Positions 15,981 through 23,703 of a stretch of DNA of 62,776 nucleotides are shown one piece after another. The DNA is taken from NCBI RefSeq assembly GCF_044759095.2, contig NZ_JBIYSM020000026.1:1-62776 (forward strand), in the 5' to 3' direction. Position 1 is the first letter of the stretch. Each line of letters begins with the position of its first letter. The stretch is from JBIYSM02 sp044759095 (GTDB lineage: Bacteria; Bacillota; Bacilli; Brevibacillales; Brevibacillaceae). The translations under genes were made by a program, and so were the position numbers. The notes under the pieces were generated by a model. That model made no database searches. It worked only from the letters and a program-made list of their open reading frames with translations, and was not told the DNA's origin.

Positions 15981-16295
15981 CTACTTGTCGATAACTTCGC
16001 CAGATTTTTTTGCAACCCGAACTTTTTGACCGTTGTCCAATACTTTGTAACCGACACGAGTTGGTTTACCGGACTTCGGATCGATCAGAGAAACGTTGGA
16101 AACGTGAATTGGTGCTTCTTGAGTTACAATGCCACCCTGTGGGTTAGCTTGAGACGGGCGGGTGTGCTTTTTCACCAGGTTGATCCCTTCAACCAGTACG
16201 CGATCTTTTTTCGGATAAGCAGCGAGAACGCGGCCTTTTTTGCCTTTGTCCTTGCCCGTAATTACGATAACAGTATCGCCTTTTTTAACGTGCAT
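15981..16295 (-). CDS. rplX: 50S ribosomal protein uL24
   Basis: uL24, 104 residues from the ATG at 16293-16295 (MHVKKGDTVIVITGKDKGKKG), which contains the KOW motif. GGAGG lies eleven bases upstream; an in-frame GTG four codons earlier overlaps the SD. One of the two assembly initiators of the large subunit, it sits at the tunnel exit. Between rplN and rplE. Confidence 0.96.
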   Translation of the reverse strand: MHVKKGDTVIVITGKDKGKKGRVLAAYPKKDRVLVEGINLVKKHTRPSQANPQGGIVTQEAPIHVSNVSLIDPKSGKPTRVGYKVLDNGQKVRVAKKSGEVIDK

Positions 16296-16343
16296 CGCTT
16301 GGTGCACCTCCTATCGAACAAACTGCATGAAATTGCCGTCCAA

Positions 16344-16712
16344 TTAGAGAACCTCTGGAGCCAGAGAGATAATCTTCATGAAATCTTTGTCACGGAGTTC
16401 ACGAGCAACCGGGCCAAAGATACGGGTACCGCGCGGAGATTTATCATCTTTGATGATAACCGCTGCGTTCTCATCGAAACGGATGTAGGAACCGTCGTTA
16501 CGGCGAGTTCCACGAACGCTGCGTACCACAACTGCTTTCACTACTTGGCCTTTCTTGACAACGCCGCCGGGTGTAGCGGATTTTACGGAGCACACGATGA
16601 TGTCACCGATGTTCGCAGTTTTGCGACCGGAACCACCCAGGACCTTGATGCACATCAGTTCTTTTGCACCGGAGTTGTCTGCAACAGCCAGTCTGGTCTG
16701 AGTTTGGATCAT
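16344..16712 (-). CDS. rplN: 50S ribosomal protein uL14
   Basis: uL14, 122 residues (MIQTQTRLAVADNSGAKELM), with the signature GDIIVCSVKSATPGG and SYIRFDENAAVII. It forms intersubunit bridges and binds the silencing factor RsfS in other bacteria. Preceded by GGAGG, between rpsQ and rplX. The gap of 48 bases to rplX is wider than most in the cluster. Confidence 0.97.
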   Translation of the reverse strand: MIQTQTRLAVADNSGAKELMCIKVLGGSGRKTANIGDIIVCSVKSATPGGVVKKGQVVKAVVVRSVRGTRRNDGSYIRFDENAAVIIKDDKSPRGTRIFGPVARELRDKDFMKIISLAPEVL

Positions 16713-16754
16713 TTACTGTTCCTCCTTTCGGATATGTTTACCCGAAAATCTTCC

Positions 16755-17021
16755 TTACACGATAACTGCCTCTTCAACGATACGTACCAGGCGGAAACGC
16801 TTGTCTTTGGAAAGCGGACGAGTTTCCATGATCTCGACGATATCGCCTACTTTTGCAGTGTTGTTTTCGTCGTGCGCTTTAAACTTCTTGGAGTATTTCA
16901 CGCGCTTGCCGTACAATGGGTGTTTCTTGTAGGTCTCAACCAGAACCACGATGGTTTTATCCATCTTGTCGGAAACGACGCGACCTACCATTGTTCTACG
17001 CATATTGCGTTCTGCGGTCAT
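16755..17021 (-). CDS. rpsQ: 30S ribosomal protein uS17
   Basis: uS17, 88 residues, an OB-fold primary 16S rRNA binder. Conserved MVGRVVSDKMDKTIVVLVE and GDIVEIMETRPLSKDKR are present. Lies between rpmC and rplN; AGGAGG precedes the ATG. Confidence 0.97.
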   Translation of the reverse strand: MTAERNMRRTMVGRVVSDKMDKTIVVLVETYKKHPLYGKRVKYSKKFKAHDENNTAKVGDIVEIMETRPLSKDKRFRLVRIVEEAVIV

Positions 17022-17042
17022 CGTTCAAACCTCCTTCCTTTA

Positions 17043-17240
17043 TTAGCCGATACCTAATTCTCTTTGGCGCAGGATGGTCTTCGCGCGTGCGATATCCTTA
17101 CGCACTTGCTTGATACGAGCGGTGTTCTCGAGTTGACCGGTAGCCAACTGGAAACGAAGGTTGAACAACTCTTCTTTCAAAGAGGAAATGTTTTGTTCGA
17201 TCTCGGCAGTGGTTAAATTGCGGAACTCATTAGCCTTCAT
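17043..17240 (-). CDS. rpmC: 50S ribosomal protein uL29
   Basis: uL29, 65 residues from the ATG at 17238-17240 (MKANEFRNLTTAEIEQ). The start lies 11 bases inside the end of rplP, and a GGTGG SD is inside the rplP coding sequence. A two-helix protein at the tunnel exit, part of the docking site for SRP and trigger factor. Confidence 0.96.
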   Translation of the reverse strand: MKANEFRNLTTAEIEQNISSLKEELFNLRFQLATGQLENTARIKQVRKDIARAKTILRQRELGIG

Positions 17241-17664
17241 GTGCGTCACCACCTACTTCTTCGCGCTTCACGAACTTGCACTTGATCGGCAGTTTGTGCA
17301 TAGCAAGACGCATAGCTTCGCGAGCGACTTCTTCGGATACGCCGGCAAGTTCGAACATGATCTTGCCAGGTTTTACTACTGCAACCCAGTGCTCAGGAGA
17401 ACCTTTACCGGAACCCATCCGCACTTCCAACGGTTTTTGTGTGATTGGCTTGTCAGGGAAAATCTTGATCCATACTTTACCACCACGACGGATGTAACGA
17501 GTCATTGCAATACGAGCAGCCTCGATTTGACGGTTGGTAATCCAGGATGGCTCGAGCGCTTGCAAACCGTATTCACCGAACGCGATTGTGGTGCCACCTT
17601 TGGCGTTACCAGCCATTTTCCCACGGTGTTGTTTACGGTGTTTCACGCGTTTAGGCGTCAACAT
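17230..17664 (-). CDS. rplP: 50S ribosomal protein uL16
   Basis: uL16, 144 residues (MLTPKRVKHRKQHRGKMAG), essential for the A-site region and for binding of tRNA; the arginine hydroxylated in some bacteria lies in the conserved RMGSGKG loop. Starts two bases after the rpsC stop and overlaps rpmC by 11 bases, a tightly coupled segment. Confidence 0.97.
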   Translation of the reverse strand: MLTPKRVKHRKQHRGKMAGNAKGGTTIAFGEYGLQALEPSWITNRQIEAARIAMTRYIRRGGKVWIKIFPDKPITQKPLEVRMGSGKGSPEHWVAVVKPGKIMFELAGVSEEVAREAMRLAMHKLPIKCKFVKREEVGGDAHEG

Positions 17665-17666
17665 GT

Positions 17667-18329
17667 TTACTTGCCTCCTTCCTCAGTAGCAACGTTCTTT
17701 CTTGCCGGAAGGACTTCACCACGGTAGATCCATACTTTTACGCCGATACGACCATAGGTAGTGTGCGCTTCCGCTGTACCATAGTCAATGTCAGCACGGA
17801 GAGTATGAAGTGGAACAGTGCCTTCGCTGTAACCTTCGGAACGTGCGATGTCAGCGCCGCCCAGACGACCGCTAACCAGAGTTTTGATACCTTTCGCACC
17901 TGCGCGCATTGTGCGGGAAATGGTTTGCTTTTGCGCACGACGGAACGAAATGCGGTTTTCCAATTGACGAGCGATATTTTCAGCTACCAGAGTAGCATCC
18001 AGATCAGGTTTCTTGATCTCGTTGATGTTGATGTGAACGCGTTTGCCGGTCATTTCAGTCAGCGTTTTACGCAGAACTTCCACTTCTTGACCGCCTTTAC
18101 CGATTACCATACCAGGTTTAGCGGTGTGGATAGTAACGTTTACGCGGTTTGCTGCGCGTTCGATTTCGATTGTAGATACAGCAGCATCTTTCAGACGCCC
18201 TTTTACGTACTTGCGGATTTTCAGGTCTTCGTGCAGCAGATTAGCGAAATCCTTGTCAGCGTACCATTTGGATTCCCAATCGCGAATAACACCGATGCGA
18301 AGACCGACCGGGCTTACCTTTTGACCCAC
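17667..18329 (-). CDS. rpsC: 30S ribosomal protein uS3
   Basis: uS3, 220 residues (MGQKVSPVGLRIGVIRDWESKW), with the KH domain motif GMVIGKGGQEVEVLRK and the C-terminal mRNA-entry domain (GRLGGADIARSE). It unwinds structured mRNA at the entry channel with uS4 and uS5. S10 operon, between rplV and rplP. Confidence 0.97.
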   Translation of the reverse strand: MGQKVSPVGLRIGVIRDWESKWYADKDFANLLHEDLKIRKYVKGRLKDAAVSTIEIERAANRVNVTIHTAKPGMVIGKGGQEVEVLRKTLTEMTGKRVHININEIKKPDLDATLVAENIARQLENRISFRRAQKQTISRTMRAGAKGIKTLVSGRLGGADIARSEGYSEGTVPLHTLRADIDYGTAEAHTTYGRIGVKVWIYRGEVLPARKNVATEEGGK

Positions 18330-18342
18330 ACGTAATCCCTCC

Positions 18343-18675
18343 TTATTTCTCGTTTAGTACCACGGTAATGTGGCTGGTGCGTTTATGGATGCGGCTAGCG
18401 CGACCCATAGCGCGCGGGCGGAATCGTTTCAAGGTCGGACCTTGGTCAACGAAGATTTTGCCAACTACCAGGTTGTTTGGATCCAGTTCGTAGTTGTGCT
18501 CCGCGTTGGCGATAGCCGATTTCAGGAGTTTCTCAACAACGGGAGAAGCTGCTTTCGGCGTGTGCTTCAAGATCGCCAGCGCTTCACCCACTTGCTTGCC
18601 TCGAATCAAGTCAACAACCAGTCGAACTTTACGAGGAGCGATGCGAATATAGCGAGCAATTGCTTTAGCTTCCAT
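18343..18675 (-). CDS. rplV: 50S ribosomal protein uL22
   Basis: uL22, 110 residues (MEAKAIARYIRIAPRKVRLV), ending GRASRIHKRTSHITVVLNEK. Its beta-hairpin (LKRFRPRAMGRASR) lines the narrowest part of the exit tunnel; deletions there give macrolide resistance, but the hairpin looks normal here. Between rpsS and rpsC. Confidence 0.97.
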   Translation of the reverse strand: MEAKAIARYIRIAPRKVRLVVDLIRGKQVGEALAILKHTPKAASPVVEKLLKSAIANAEHNYELDPNNLVVGKIFVDQGPTLKRFRPRAMGRASRIHKRTSHITVVLNEK

Positions 18676-18704
18676 CTTTGTACCTCCTCTCTGTCAAGAG
18701 AAAA

Positions 18705-18986
18705 TTAGCGCTTCTTGGATTTCTTGTCGTTGTCGACGTGACCCTTGAAGGTACGAGTTGGTGCAAATTCACCCAATTTATGACCAACCATGTCTTCCGT
18801 CACGTATACCGGTACGTGTTTGCGGCCATCGTAGACTGCAAATGTGTGTCCGATAAACTCGGGGAAGATTGTGGAGCGACGAGACCACGTTTTTACAACG
18901 CGCTTTTCGTTCTTCTCGTTAAGCTCTTCAACTTTCTTCATCAAGTGGTCATCCACGAAAGGACCTTTCTTCAAGCTGCGTCCCAT
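18705..18986 (-). CDS. rpsS: 30S ribosomal protein uS19
   Basis: uS19, 93 residues from the ATG at 18984-18986 (MGRSLKKGPFVDDHLMKK), seven bases behind GGGAGG; the frame is open seven codons further up but without family similarity. It sits in the head of the small subunit beside uS13. Between rplB and rplV. Confidence 0.96.
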   Translation of the reverse strand: MGRSLKKGPFVDDHLMKKVEELNEKNEKRVVKTWSRRSTIFPEFIGHTFAVYDGRKHVPVYVTEDMVGHKLGEFAPTRTFKGHVDNDKKSKKR

Positions 18987-19035
18987 AAGTGAACCTCCCT
19001 TCGCCAAAGGCGTTCGGTTATTGTCTTACCCGGTC

Positions 19036-19866
19036 TTACTTCTTGCGACGACGGATAATGTATTGATCGGATTTGTTTTTCTTCTTGCGAGTCTTGAGAC
19101 CCAATGCAGGCTTACCCCAAGGAGTAACAGGCGCTTTGCGACCGATTGGAGCGCGGCCTTCACCACCACCGTGCGGGTGATCGTTCGGGTTCATTACGCT
19201 ACCGCGAACAGTCGGACGAATGCCCAACCAGCGGGAACGGCCTGCTTTACCGATGTTGATCAGCTCGTGGTCGAGGTTGCCTACTTGACCGATGGTTGCG
19301 CGGCATACGTTGTGAATGCGGCGAGTTTCACCGGAAGACAGACGAACGATGACGAAATCACCGTCACGACCGAGCAGTTGAGCGGATGCACCAGCTGCGC
19401 GAACCAATTGGCCGCCTTTGCCAGGCTTCAGCTCGATGTTGTGAATGGTAGTACCTACAGGGATCTTTTCAAGCGGCAGAGCATTACCGGTTTTGATGTC
19501 AGCATCCGGACCGGAGATGATCTCGTCGCCCACTTTCAGTCCCAGCGGAGCCAGGATGTAACGCTTCTCACCGTCAACGTAGTTGATCAGTGCGATGTTC
19601 GCGGAACGGTTTGGATCGTATTCGATGGTAGCAACTTTACCTACGATGCCATCCTTGTTGCGCTTGAAGTCGATGATGCGATATTTGCGTTTGTGACCGC
19701 CACCTTGATGACGAACGGTAATTTTCCCTTGGTTGTTGCGGCCTGCTTTTTTGTTCAGAGGCGCCAACAGGGATTTTTCAGGAGTCGATGTGGTGATCTC
19801 CTCGAAAGTAGAAACCGTCATTTGGCGACGACCAGGAGAAGTTGGTTTAAACTTTTTAATAGCCAT
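19036..19866 (-). CDS. rplB: 50S ribosomal protein uL2
   Basis: uL2, 276 residues, with the SH3-like and OB domains and the conserved C-terminal motif RGSVMNPNDHPHGGGEGRAPIG holding the histidine near the peptidyl transferase centre. A primary 23S rRNA binder needed for subunit association. Follows rplW in the S10 operon. Confidence 0.97.
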   Translation of the reverse strand: MAIKKFKPTSPGRRQMTVSTFEEITTSTPEKSLLAPLNKKAGRNNQGKITVRHQGGGHKRKYRIIDFKRNKDGIVGKVATIEYDPNRSANIALINYVDGEKRYILAPLGLKVGDEIISGPDADIKTGNALPLEKIPVGTTIHNIELKPGKGGQLVRAAGASAQLLGRDGDFVIVRLSSGETRRIHNVCRATIGQVGNLDHELINIGKAGRSRWLGIRPTVRGSVMNPNDHPHGGGEGRAPIGRKAPVTPWGKPALGLKTRKKKNKSDQYIIRRRKK

Positions 19867-19898
19867 TTAAGTTCCCTCCCTTTCGGTAGTCGTCGGGC

Positions 19899-20189
19899 TT
19901 AAACACCTTCGTAGAATTCAAGCTCTTTGCTGTCAGCTGTCAGCTTGACAATCGCTTTTTTCCACTCGGAGGTGTAACCGGAATATTTGCCGTAACGCTT
20001 CGGTTTTGCAGCAACACGGATGGTGTTGACCGCTTCAACTTTCACGCCGAATACTTTTTCAACCGCTTGCTTGATCTCGGTTTTGTTAGCTTTGAGAGGT
20101 ACTTCGAAAACGTACTTCTTGTCAGCCATCATGTCAGTGGTGCGCTCCGTAATGATAGGGCGCTTGATGATATCGTGAAGGCTCTTCAT
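19899..20189 (-). CDS. rplW: 50S ribosomal protein uL23
   Basis: uL23, 96 residues (MKSLHDIIKRPIITERTTDMM), main docking point of trigger factor and SRP at the tunnel exit. The ATG shares one base with the rplD stop (TAATG), so translation is probably coupled. The SD is within the end of rplD. Confidence 0.97.
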   Translation of the reverse strand: MKSLHDIIKRPIITERTTDMMADKKYVFEVPLKANKTEIKQAVEKVFGVKVEAVNTIRVAAKPKRYGKYSGYTSEWKKAIVKLTADSKELEFYEGV

Positions 20190-20812
20190 TAGGCGAGCAC
20201 CTCCTCTACTTTCGCAACCGCATCTTTCGTTACGATTACTTTGTCATGTGCAACCAGATCGAGGACGTTGATACCTGCAGCATCTACGAACTTCGCACCT
20301 GGGATATTGCGAGAAGAGAGCGCTACGTTTTGATCGAACTCGGAGGTAACGATCAGCACTTTGCGGTCTGCTTTCAGGTTGTTCAGCACTGCAACCATGT
20401 CTTTCGTTTTTGGAGCCGCGATGTTCAGGGCGTCCAGAACGAGCAGTTCATTGTTTTGCACTTTGGAAGAGAGTGCGGATTTCAGTGCCAGTCGGCGAAC
20501 TTTACGATTCAGTTTGTAACCGTATTTGCGAGGGGTAGGTCCGAAAACCACGCCGCCGCCTTTCCATTGCGGAGCACGGATGGAGCCTTGACGAGCACGA
20601 CCCGTACCTTTTTGACGCCAAGGTTTGCGTCCGCCACCACGAACTTCAGAACGGTTCTTTACATCGTGAGTACCTTGACGTTGGGATGCTTGTTGCATCA
20701 CGATCGCGTCGTAAAGTACAGCGTTGTTAGGTTCGATTCCGAACACACTATCTGCCAGCTCGATCTCGCCAACTTGAGAACCAGCTTGGTTGTAAAGAGC
20801 TACTTTTGGCAT
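20189..20812 (-). CDS. rplD: 50S ribosomal protein uL4
   Basis: uL4, 207 residues, with a long basic loop (RGGGRKPWRQKGTGRARQG) that reaches into the exit tunnel. In several bacteria free L4 represses the S10 operon; an S10 leader with a candidate target hairpin is present at 21908-22036. Follows rplC with GGAGG. Confidence 0.97.
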   Translation of the reverse strand: MPKVALYNQAGSQVGEIELADSVFGIEPNNAVLYDAIVMQQASQRQGTHDVKNRSEVRGGGRKPWRQKGTGRARQGSIRAPQWKGGGVVFGPTPRKYGYKLNRKVRRLALKSALSSKVQNNELLVLDALNIAAPKTKDMVAVLNNLKADRKVLIVTSEFDQNVALSSRNIPGAKFVDAAGINVLDLVAHDKVIVTKDAVAKVEEVLA

Positions 20813-20829
20813 TTCAGTTCCTCCTTTCC

Positions 20830-21456
20830 TTACTTCTTGACTGCTGTGGATACAACGACGTAGCTGTTTTTCGGGCCAGGAACGGATCCTTTTACCAGAA
20901 TCAAGTTACGGTCTGCATCTACTTTGATTACTTCGAGGTTTTGAATGGTCACGTTGTCGCCGCCCATTTGACCTGGGAGGGTTTGACCCTTGAATACGCG
21001 GTTAGCTGCGATAGAACCGAGCGAACCGGGACCGCGATGGTAACGGGAACCGTGAGCCATTGGACCGCGGGCTTGGTTGTGGCGCTTGATCGCACCTTGG
21101 AAACCTTTACCCTTGGTTACGCCGGCTACGTCTACAACGTCTCCTGCGGCAAAAATATCAGCTTTCAATTCTTGACCTACCTCGTAGTCACCGAGGTTTA
21201 CTCCGCGAATTTCACGGATGAAGCGCTTAGGTGCAGTGTTTGCTTTCGCTGCATGGCCTTTTTCCGGCTTGTTGGCGCGCTGTTCTTTTTTGTCTTCGAA
21301 GCCGATTTGGATTGCTTCGTATCCATCGTTCTCTTGATCCTTTTTCTGCAGTACTACGCAAGGACCCGCTTCGATTACTGTTACAGCGATCGCTGTACCG
21401 TTTGGACCAAAAACTTGCGTCATGCCAAGTTTTTTCCCTAAGATTCCTTTGGTCAT
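20830..21456 (-). CDS. rplC: 50S ribosomal protein uL3
   Basis: uL3, 208 residues from the ATG at 21454-21456 (MTKGILGKKLGMTQVFG), preceded by AGGAGG. The W/Q loop region near GPMAHGSRYHRGPGSLG reaches toward the peptidyl transferase centre. The gap upstream to rpsJ is 142 bases, unusually large for this cluster. Confidence 0.96.
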   Translation of the reverse strand: MTKGILGKKLGMTQVFGPNGTAIAVTVIEAGPCVVLQKKDQENDGYEAIQIGFEDKKEQRANKPEKGHAAKANTAPKRFIREIRGVNLGDYEVGQELKADIFAAGDVVDVAGVTKGKGFQGAIKRHNQARGPMAHGSRYHRGPGSLGSIAANRVFKGQTLPGQMGGDNVTIQNLEVIKVDADRNLILVKGSVPGPKNSYVVVSTAVKK

Positions 21457-21503
21457 GTGTGCCACCTCCTGTACTTATCTGAAAACCATCTGTTGTATCA
21501 AGT

Positions 21504-21521
21504 CCCTGCCGATGCGCAGGG
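21504..21521 (-). promoter_or_regulatory. Hairpin in the wide rpsJ-rplC gap
   Basis: CCCTGC (21504-21509) pairs perfectly with GCAGGG (21516-21521). It has no T-run behind it, so it is not a terminator; it may be an RNA processing or regulatory structure. The rest of the 142-base gap shows no gene. Confidence 0.4.
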
Positions 21522-21598
21522 GTGCCGTTTAAGGGGTTTCTGACTTGTAAGTATCGCTACTCGTAAGACAACGCCTGCGTGTGTGTCACGCTTTCACC

Positions 21599-21907
21599 TT
21601 ACAGCTTGATCTCAATGTCAACACCGGACGGAAGATCCAGACGCATCAAAGCATCAACCGTTTGCGGTGTAGGATTCAAAATGTCGATCAGACGCTTGTG
21701 AGTGCGCATTTCAAACTGCTCGCGGGAATCCTTGTACTTGTGAACCGCACGAAGGATAGTGTAAACCGCTTTTTCAGTCGGAAGCGGAATTGGACCGGAT
21801 ACGTTCGCACCGGAACGCTTCGCAGTGTCCACGATTTTCTCAGCGGATTGATCGAGGATTTTGTGATCGTACGCCTTCAAACGAATACGAATCTTTTGTT
21901 TTGCCAT
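21599..21907 (-). CDS. rpsJ: 30S ribosomal protein uS10
   Basis: uS10 (NusE), 102 residues from the ATG at 21905-21907 (MAKQKIRIRLKAYDHKILD). The frame is open 13 more codons, but AGGAGG lies just upstream of this ATG and the length matches the family. Besides its ribosomal role it binds NusB and NusG in antitermination. First gene of the S10-spc-alpha cluster with its own promoter. Confidence 0.97.
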   Translation of the reverse strand: MAKQKIRIRLKAYDHKILDQSAEKIVDTAKRSGANVSGPIPLPTEKAVYTILRAVHKYKDSREQFEMRTHKRLIDILNPTPQTVDALMRLDLPSGVDIEIKL

Positions 21908-22036
21908 TTGAGTCCCTCCTTTTTCGCCCATTTTTGAAACGGACATTTCTCCGTGGAAATATCCTGCACCCCGGTCATGGCAAAGGGGCCGGGTGTGTCA
22001 GCAACCTCCCACATCATCGCAAGTCCATGACCAACA
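21908..22036 (-). promoter_or_regulatory. S10 operon leader
   Basis: A leader of about 130 nt on the minus strand. CACCCGG and CCGGGGTG pair around a loop with one bulged C, followed by a smaller ATTTC/GAAAT hairpin close to the rpsJ SD. Position and a GC-rich hairpin resemble S10 leaders through which L4 regulates the operon; the family match itself was not tested. Confidence 0.5.
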
Positions 22037-22042
22037 TTCAAT

Positions 22043-22071
22043 ATTGTACTAAAATCAAATAGGCAAAGCAA
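22043..22071 (-). promoter_or_regulatory. Sigma-A promoter of the S10 operon
   Basis: TTGCTT (22066-22071) and TACAAT (22043-22048) are 17 bases apart on the minus strand. It is the only good promoter between the accessory block and rpsJ. Confidence 0.7.
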
Positions 22072-22217
22072 GTTTTTTTTGCCTGCATTCGCCTTGATTT
22101 TCGTACAGGAGCCCTTGCCAGGACTCACTTTGTCCATATTACTGATTTCACTCATGGAAAGCAAGCGGGACTGACTGCCAATTTTTCGTTGCATCGCTAT
22201 ATAATATGGATAGAACT

Positions 22218-22226
22218 TGTTATACT
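22218..22226 (+). promoter_or_regulatory. Possible extended -10 promoter of the globin gene
   Basis: TGTTATACT gives TGn plus TATACT (22221-22226), about 40 bases before the globin start. A TATAAT at 22200-22205 is an alternative -10. Neither has a good -35. Confidence 0.35.
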
Positions 22227-22265
22227 GAAATAGAAAGGGAGCTGTAAAGGAGGACGAACTTACGA

Positions 22266-22664
22266 ATGTCGCAGTTCATCGAAAACCCGTATAAGATGAT
22301 CGGTGGAGCGGACACGGTGGCCCGCCTTGTCGATGCGTTTTACGATTTGGTCAAACAGCATCCGGAGTTGGCACCGATTTTTCCGGACGATTTGACGGAG
22401 ACGAAGGAAAAGCAATACATGTTCCTCACACAGTTTCTCGGCGGCCCTACGCTGTACAGCGATGTGCACGGCCATCCCATGTTGCGCGCACGTCACATGA
22501 AGTTTCCCATCACTCCCAAACGCGCTGAAGCCTGGCTGTCCTGCATGAAGGAAGCGATGGACCGCATCGGTTTGGAGGGAGATGTGAGAAAAGCCATATT
22601 CGAGCGACTGACATTGACCGCCCACCATATGGTAAATCAATGGGACGCACAAGAAAAAGCGTAG
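22266..22664 (+). CDS. Group II truncated haemoglobin
   Basis: A 132-residue truncated globin of the GlbO/YjbI group. Helix B carries Phe-Tyr (VDAFYDLV, the B9-B10 pair), the proximal histidine is in RARHMKFPI, and the tryptophan of EAWLSCM is the G8 Trp typical of group II. Such proteins bind oxygen and detoxify reactive species. One of three plus-strand genes in the window; AAGGAGG precedes the ATG. It converges with the EamA transporter gene and shares its terminator. Confidence 0.92.
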   Translation: MSQFIENPYKMIGGADTVARLVDAFYDLVKQHPELAPIFPDDLTETKEKQYMFLTQFLGGPTLYSDVHGHPMLRARHMKFPITPKRAEAWLSCMKEAMDRIGLEGDVRKAIFERLTLTAHHMVNQWDAQEKA

Positions 22665-22684
22665 GAAACCTTCCTACGCTTTTG
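22655..22684. terminator. Bidirectional terminator containing both stop codons
   Basis: AAAAGCGTAGGAA-ACC-TTCCTACGCTTTT is a perfect palindrome around three bases, with A/T runs on both sides. The globin TAG (22662-22664) and the transporter TAG (22674-22676 on the minus strand) lie in its two arms. Confidence 0.9.
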
Positions 22685-23609
22685 ATATGACTTCCGTTTT
22701 TACCTCCCCAACAGCTGCGGCCGGGATAGGCGTCTGCCTCGAACCCAGATACACACCGACAACAATCATCACCAGGGCCAACAGATGCAGCAGCTGCATG
22801 TGCTCACCCAGGAACAGCGCGGCGAAAAAGAGACTGGCCATCGGCATGCCGTTGAGAAAGACAGCCGTCCGGCTGGCGCCCAGCTGGCGAATCCCGTAAT
22901 TCCACCCCAGTGAGCCAAGAGCGGTGGACAGTCCTCCCGAGGCAAAGATCACCATCCATTGGAACGGAGTAATCTCCAGAGCCGCATAGTATTCCAGCGG
23001 CTGTGCCGACAATGCGGCCATCCACAGCAGCAACACGCCGATCGCCTGAGAGTATGCGGTTATTACCATGATCGGAACACCGCGGGTGGACAGCTTGCGA
23101 ATCAGCAGCCCGCCAGCCACGTACATGAGCATGGAAACAAAGATGATGGCATCTCCCCAGCCGTTCATCTCAATCATGCCATGTTGTGACAACACCACGG
23201 TCAATACGCCTGCGAAGCCGATACAGATGCCCAACCCTTTTCGCCGGGTAAGCGGCTCTCCCAAAAAAAGCATGGCCAAAAGTGCCGTTGCCAACGGATT
23301 TAATCCCAGGATCAAGGACGCGTTTCCCGCGGTAGTCAACTGTACCCCGGACGCCAGCGTGATTTGATGCAAAGCGATGGAAGTGGCTCCAACCCCGGCC
23401 AGTAACAGCCAGTCAACGGTCGCAAGCCTGACCTTTTTCCCGCTTTTGAATAATATCGGGCTTAAACAGAGCGCGGCGACGGTCATGCGGATGGCAGCGA
23501 CAAACAAAGGCGGAAACGAAGCCAGGTATTTCACCATGACGACGTTCAGCCCCCATAGTGTGACGATCCCCGCCAGCATCAGGTACAGGTATCGCTCGTT
23601 GTTTTGCAT
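22674..23609 (-). CDS. EamA/DMT family transporter
   Basis: A drug/metabolite-transporter superfamily permease of 311 residues with about ten hydrophobic segments and two EamA repeats (the first ending near FLGEPLTRRKG, the second near LFLGEHMQLL). Start ATG at 23607-23609 (MQNNERYLYLMLAG) follows GAAGG; ten extra upstream codons are polar and less likely. The substrate cannot be told from sequence; relatives export amino acids or metabolites. It converges with the globin gene and belongs to the accessory block between tuf and rpsJ. Confidence 0.88.
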   Translation of the reverse strand: MQNNERYLYLMLAGIVTLWGLNVVMVKYLASFPPLFVAAIRMTVAALCLSPILFKSGKKVRLATVDWLLLAGVGATSIALHQITLASGVQLTTAGNASLILGLNPLATALLAMLFLGEPLTRRKGLGICIGFAGVLTVVLSQHGMIEMNGWGDAIIFVSMLMYVAGGLLIRKLSTRGVPIMVITAYSQAIGVLLLWMAALSAQPLEYYAALEITPFQWMVIFASGGLSTALGSLGWNYGIRQLGASRTAVFLNGMPMASLFFAALFLGEHMQLLHLLALVMIVVGVYLGSRQTPIPAAAVGEVKTEVISKA

Positions 23610-23648
23610 GGTACGCCCTTCTCTCTCCGTGTCTTTCATTATTTCCGT

Positions 23649-23657
23649 ATTGTAGCA
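23649..23657 (-). promoter_or_regulatory. Possible extended -10 promoter of the EamA transporter
   Basis: The minus strand reads TGCTACAAT: TGn followed by TACAAT (23649-23654), about 40 bases before the start. No clear -35. Confidence 0.4.
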
Positions 23658-23703
23658 TAGCCGATCGGAACGAGAAATTGAAGCTTTTTGATAAGGATGA
23701 TGA

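Noticed and set aside
21504..21521. Terminator between rpsJ and rplC
   Set aside because: The hairpin has no T-run and would separate genes that must be co-transcribed.
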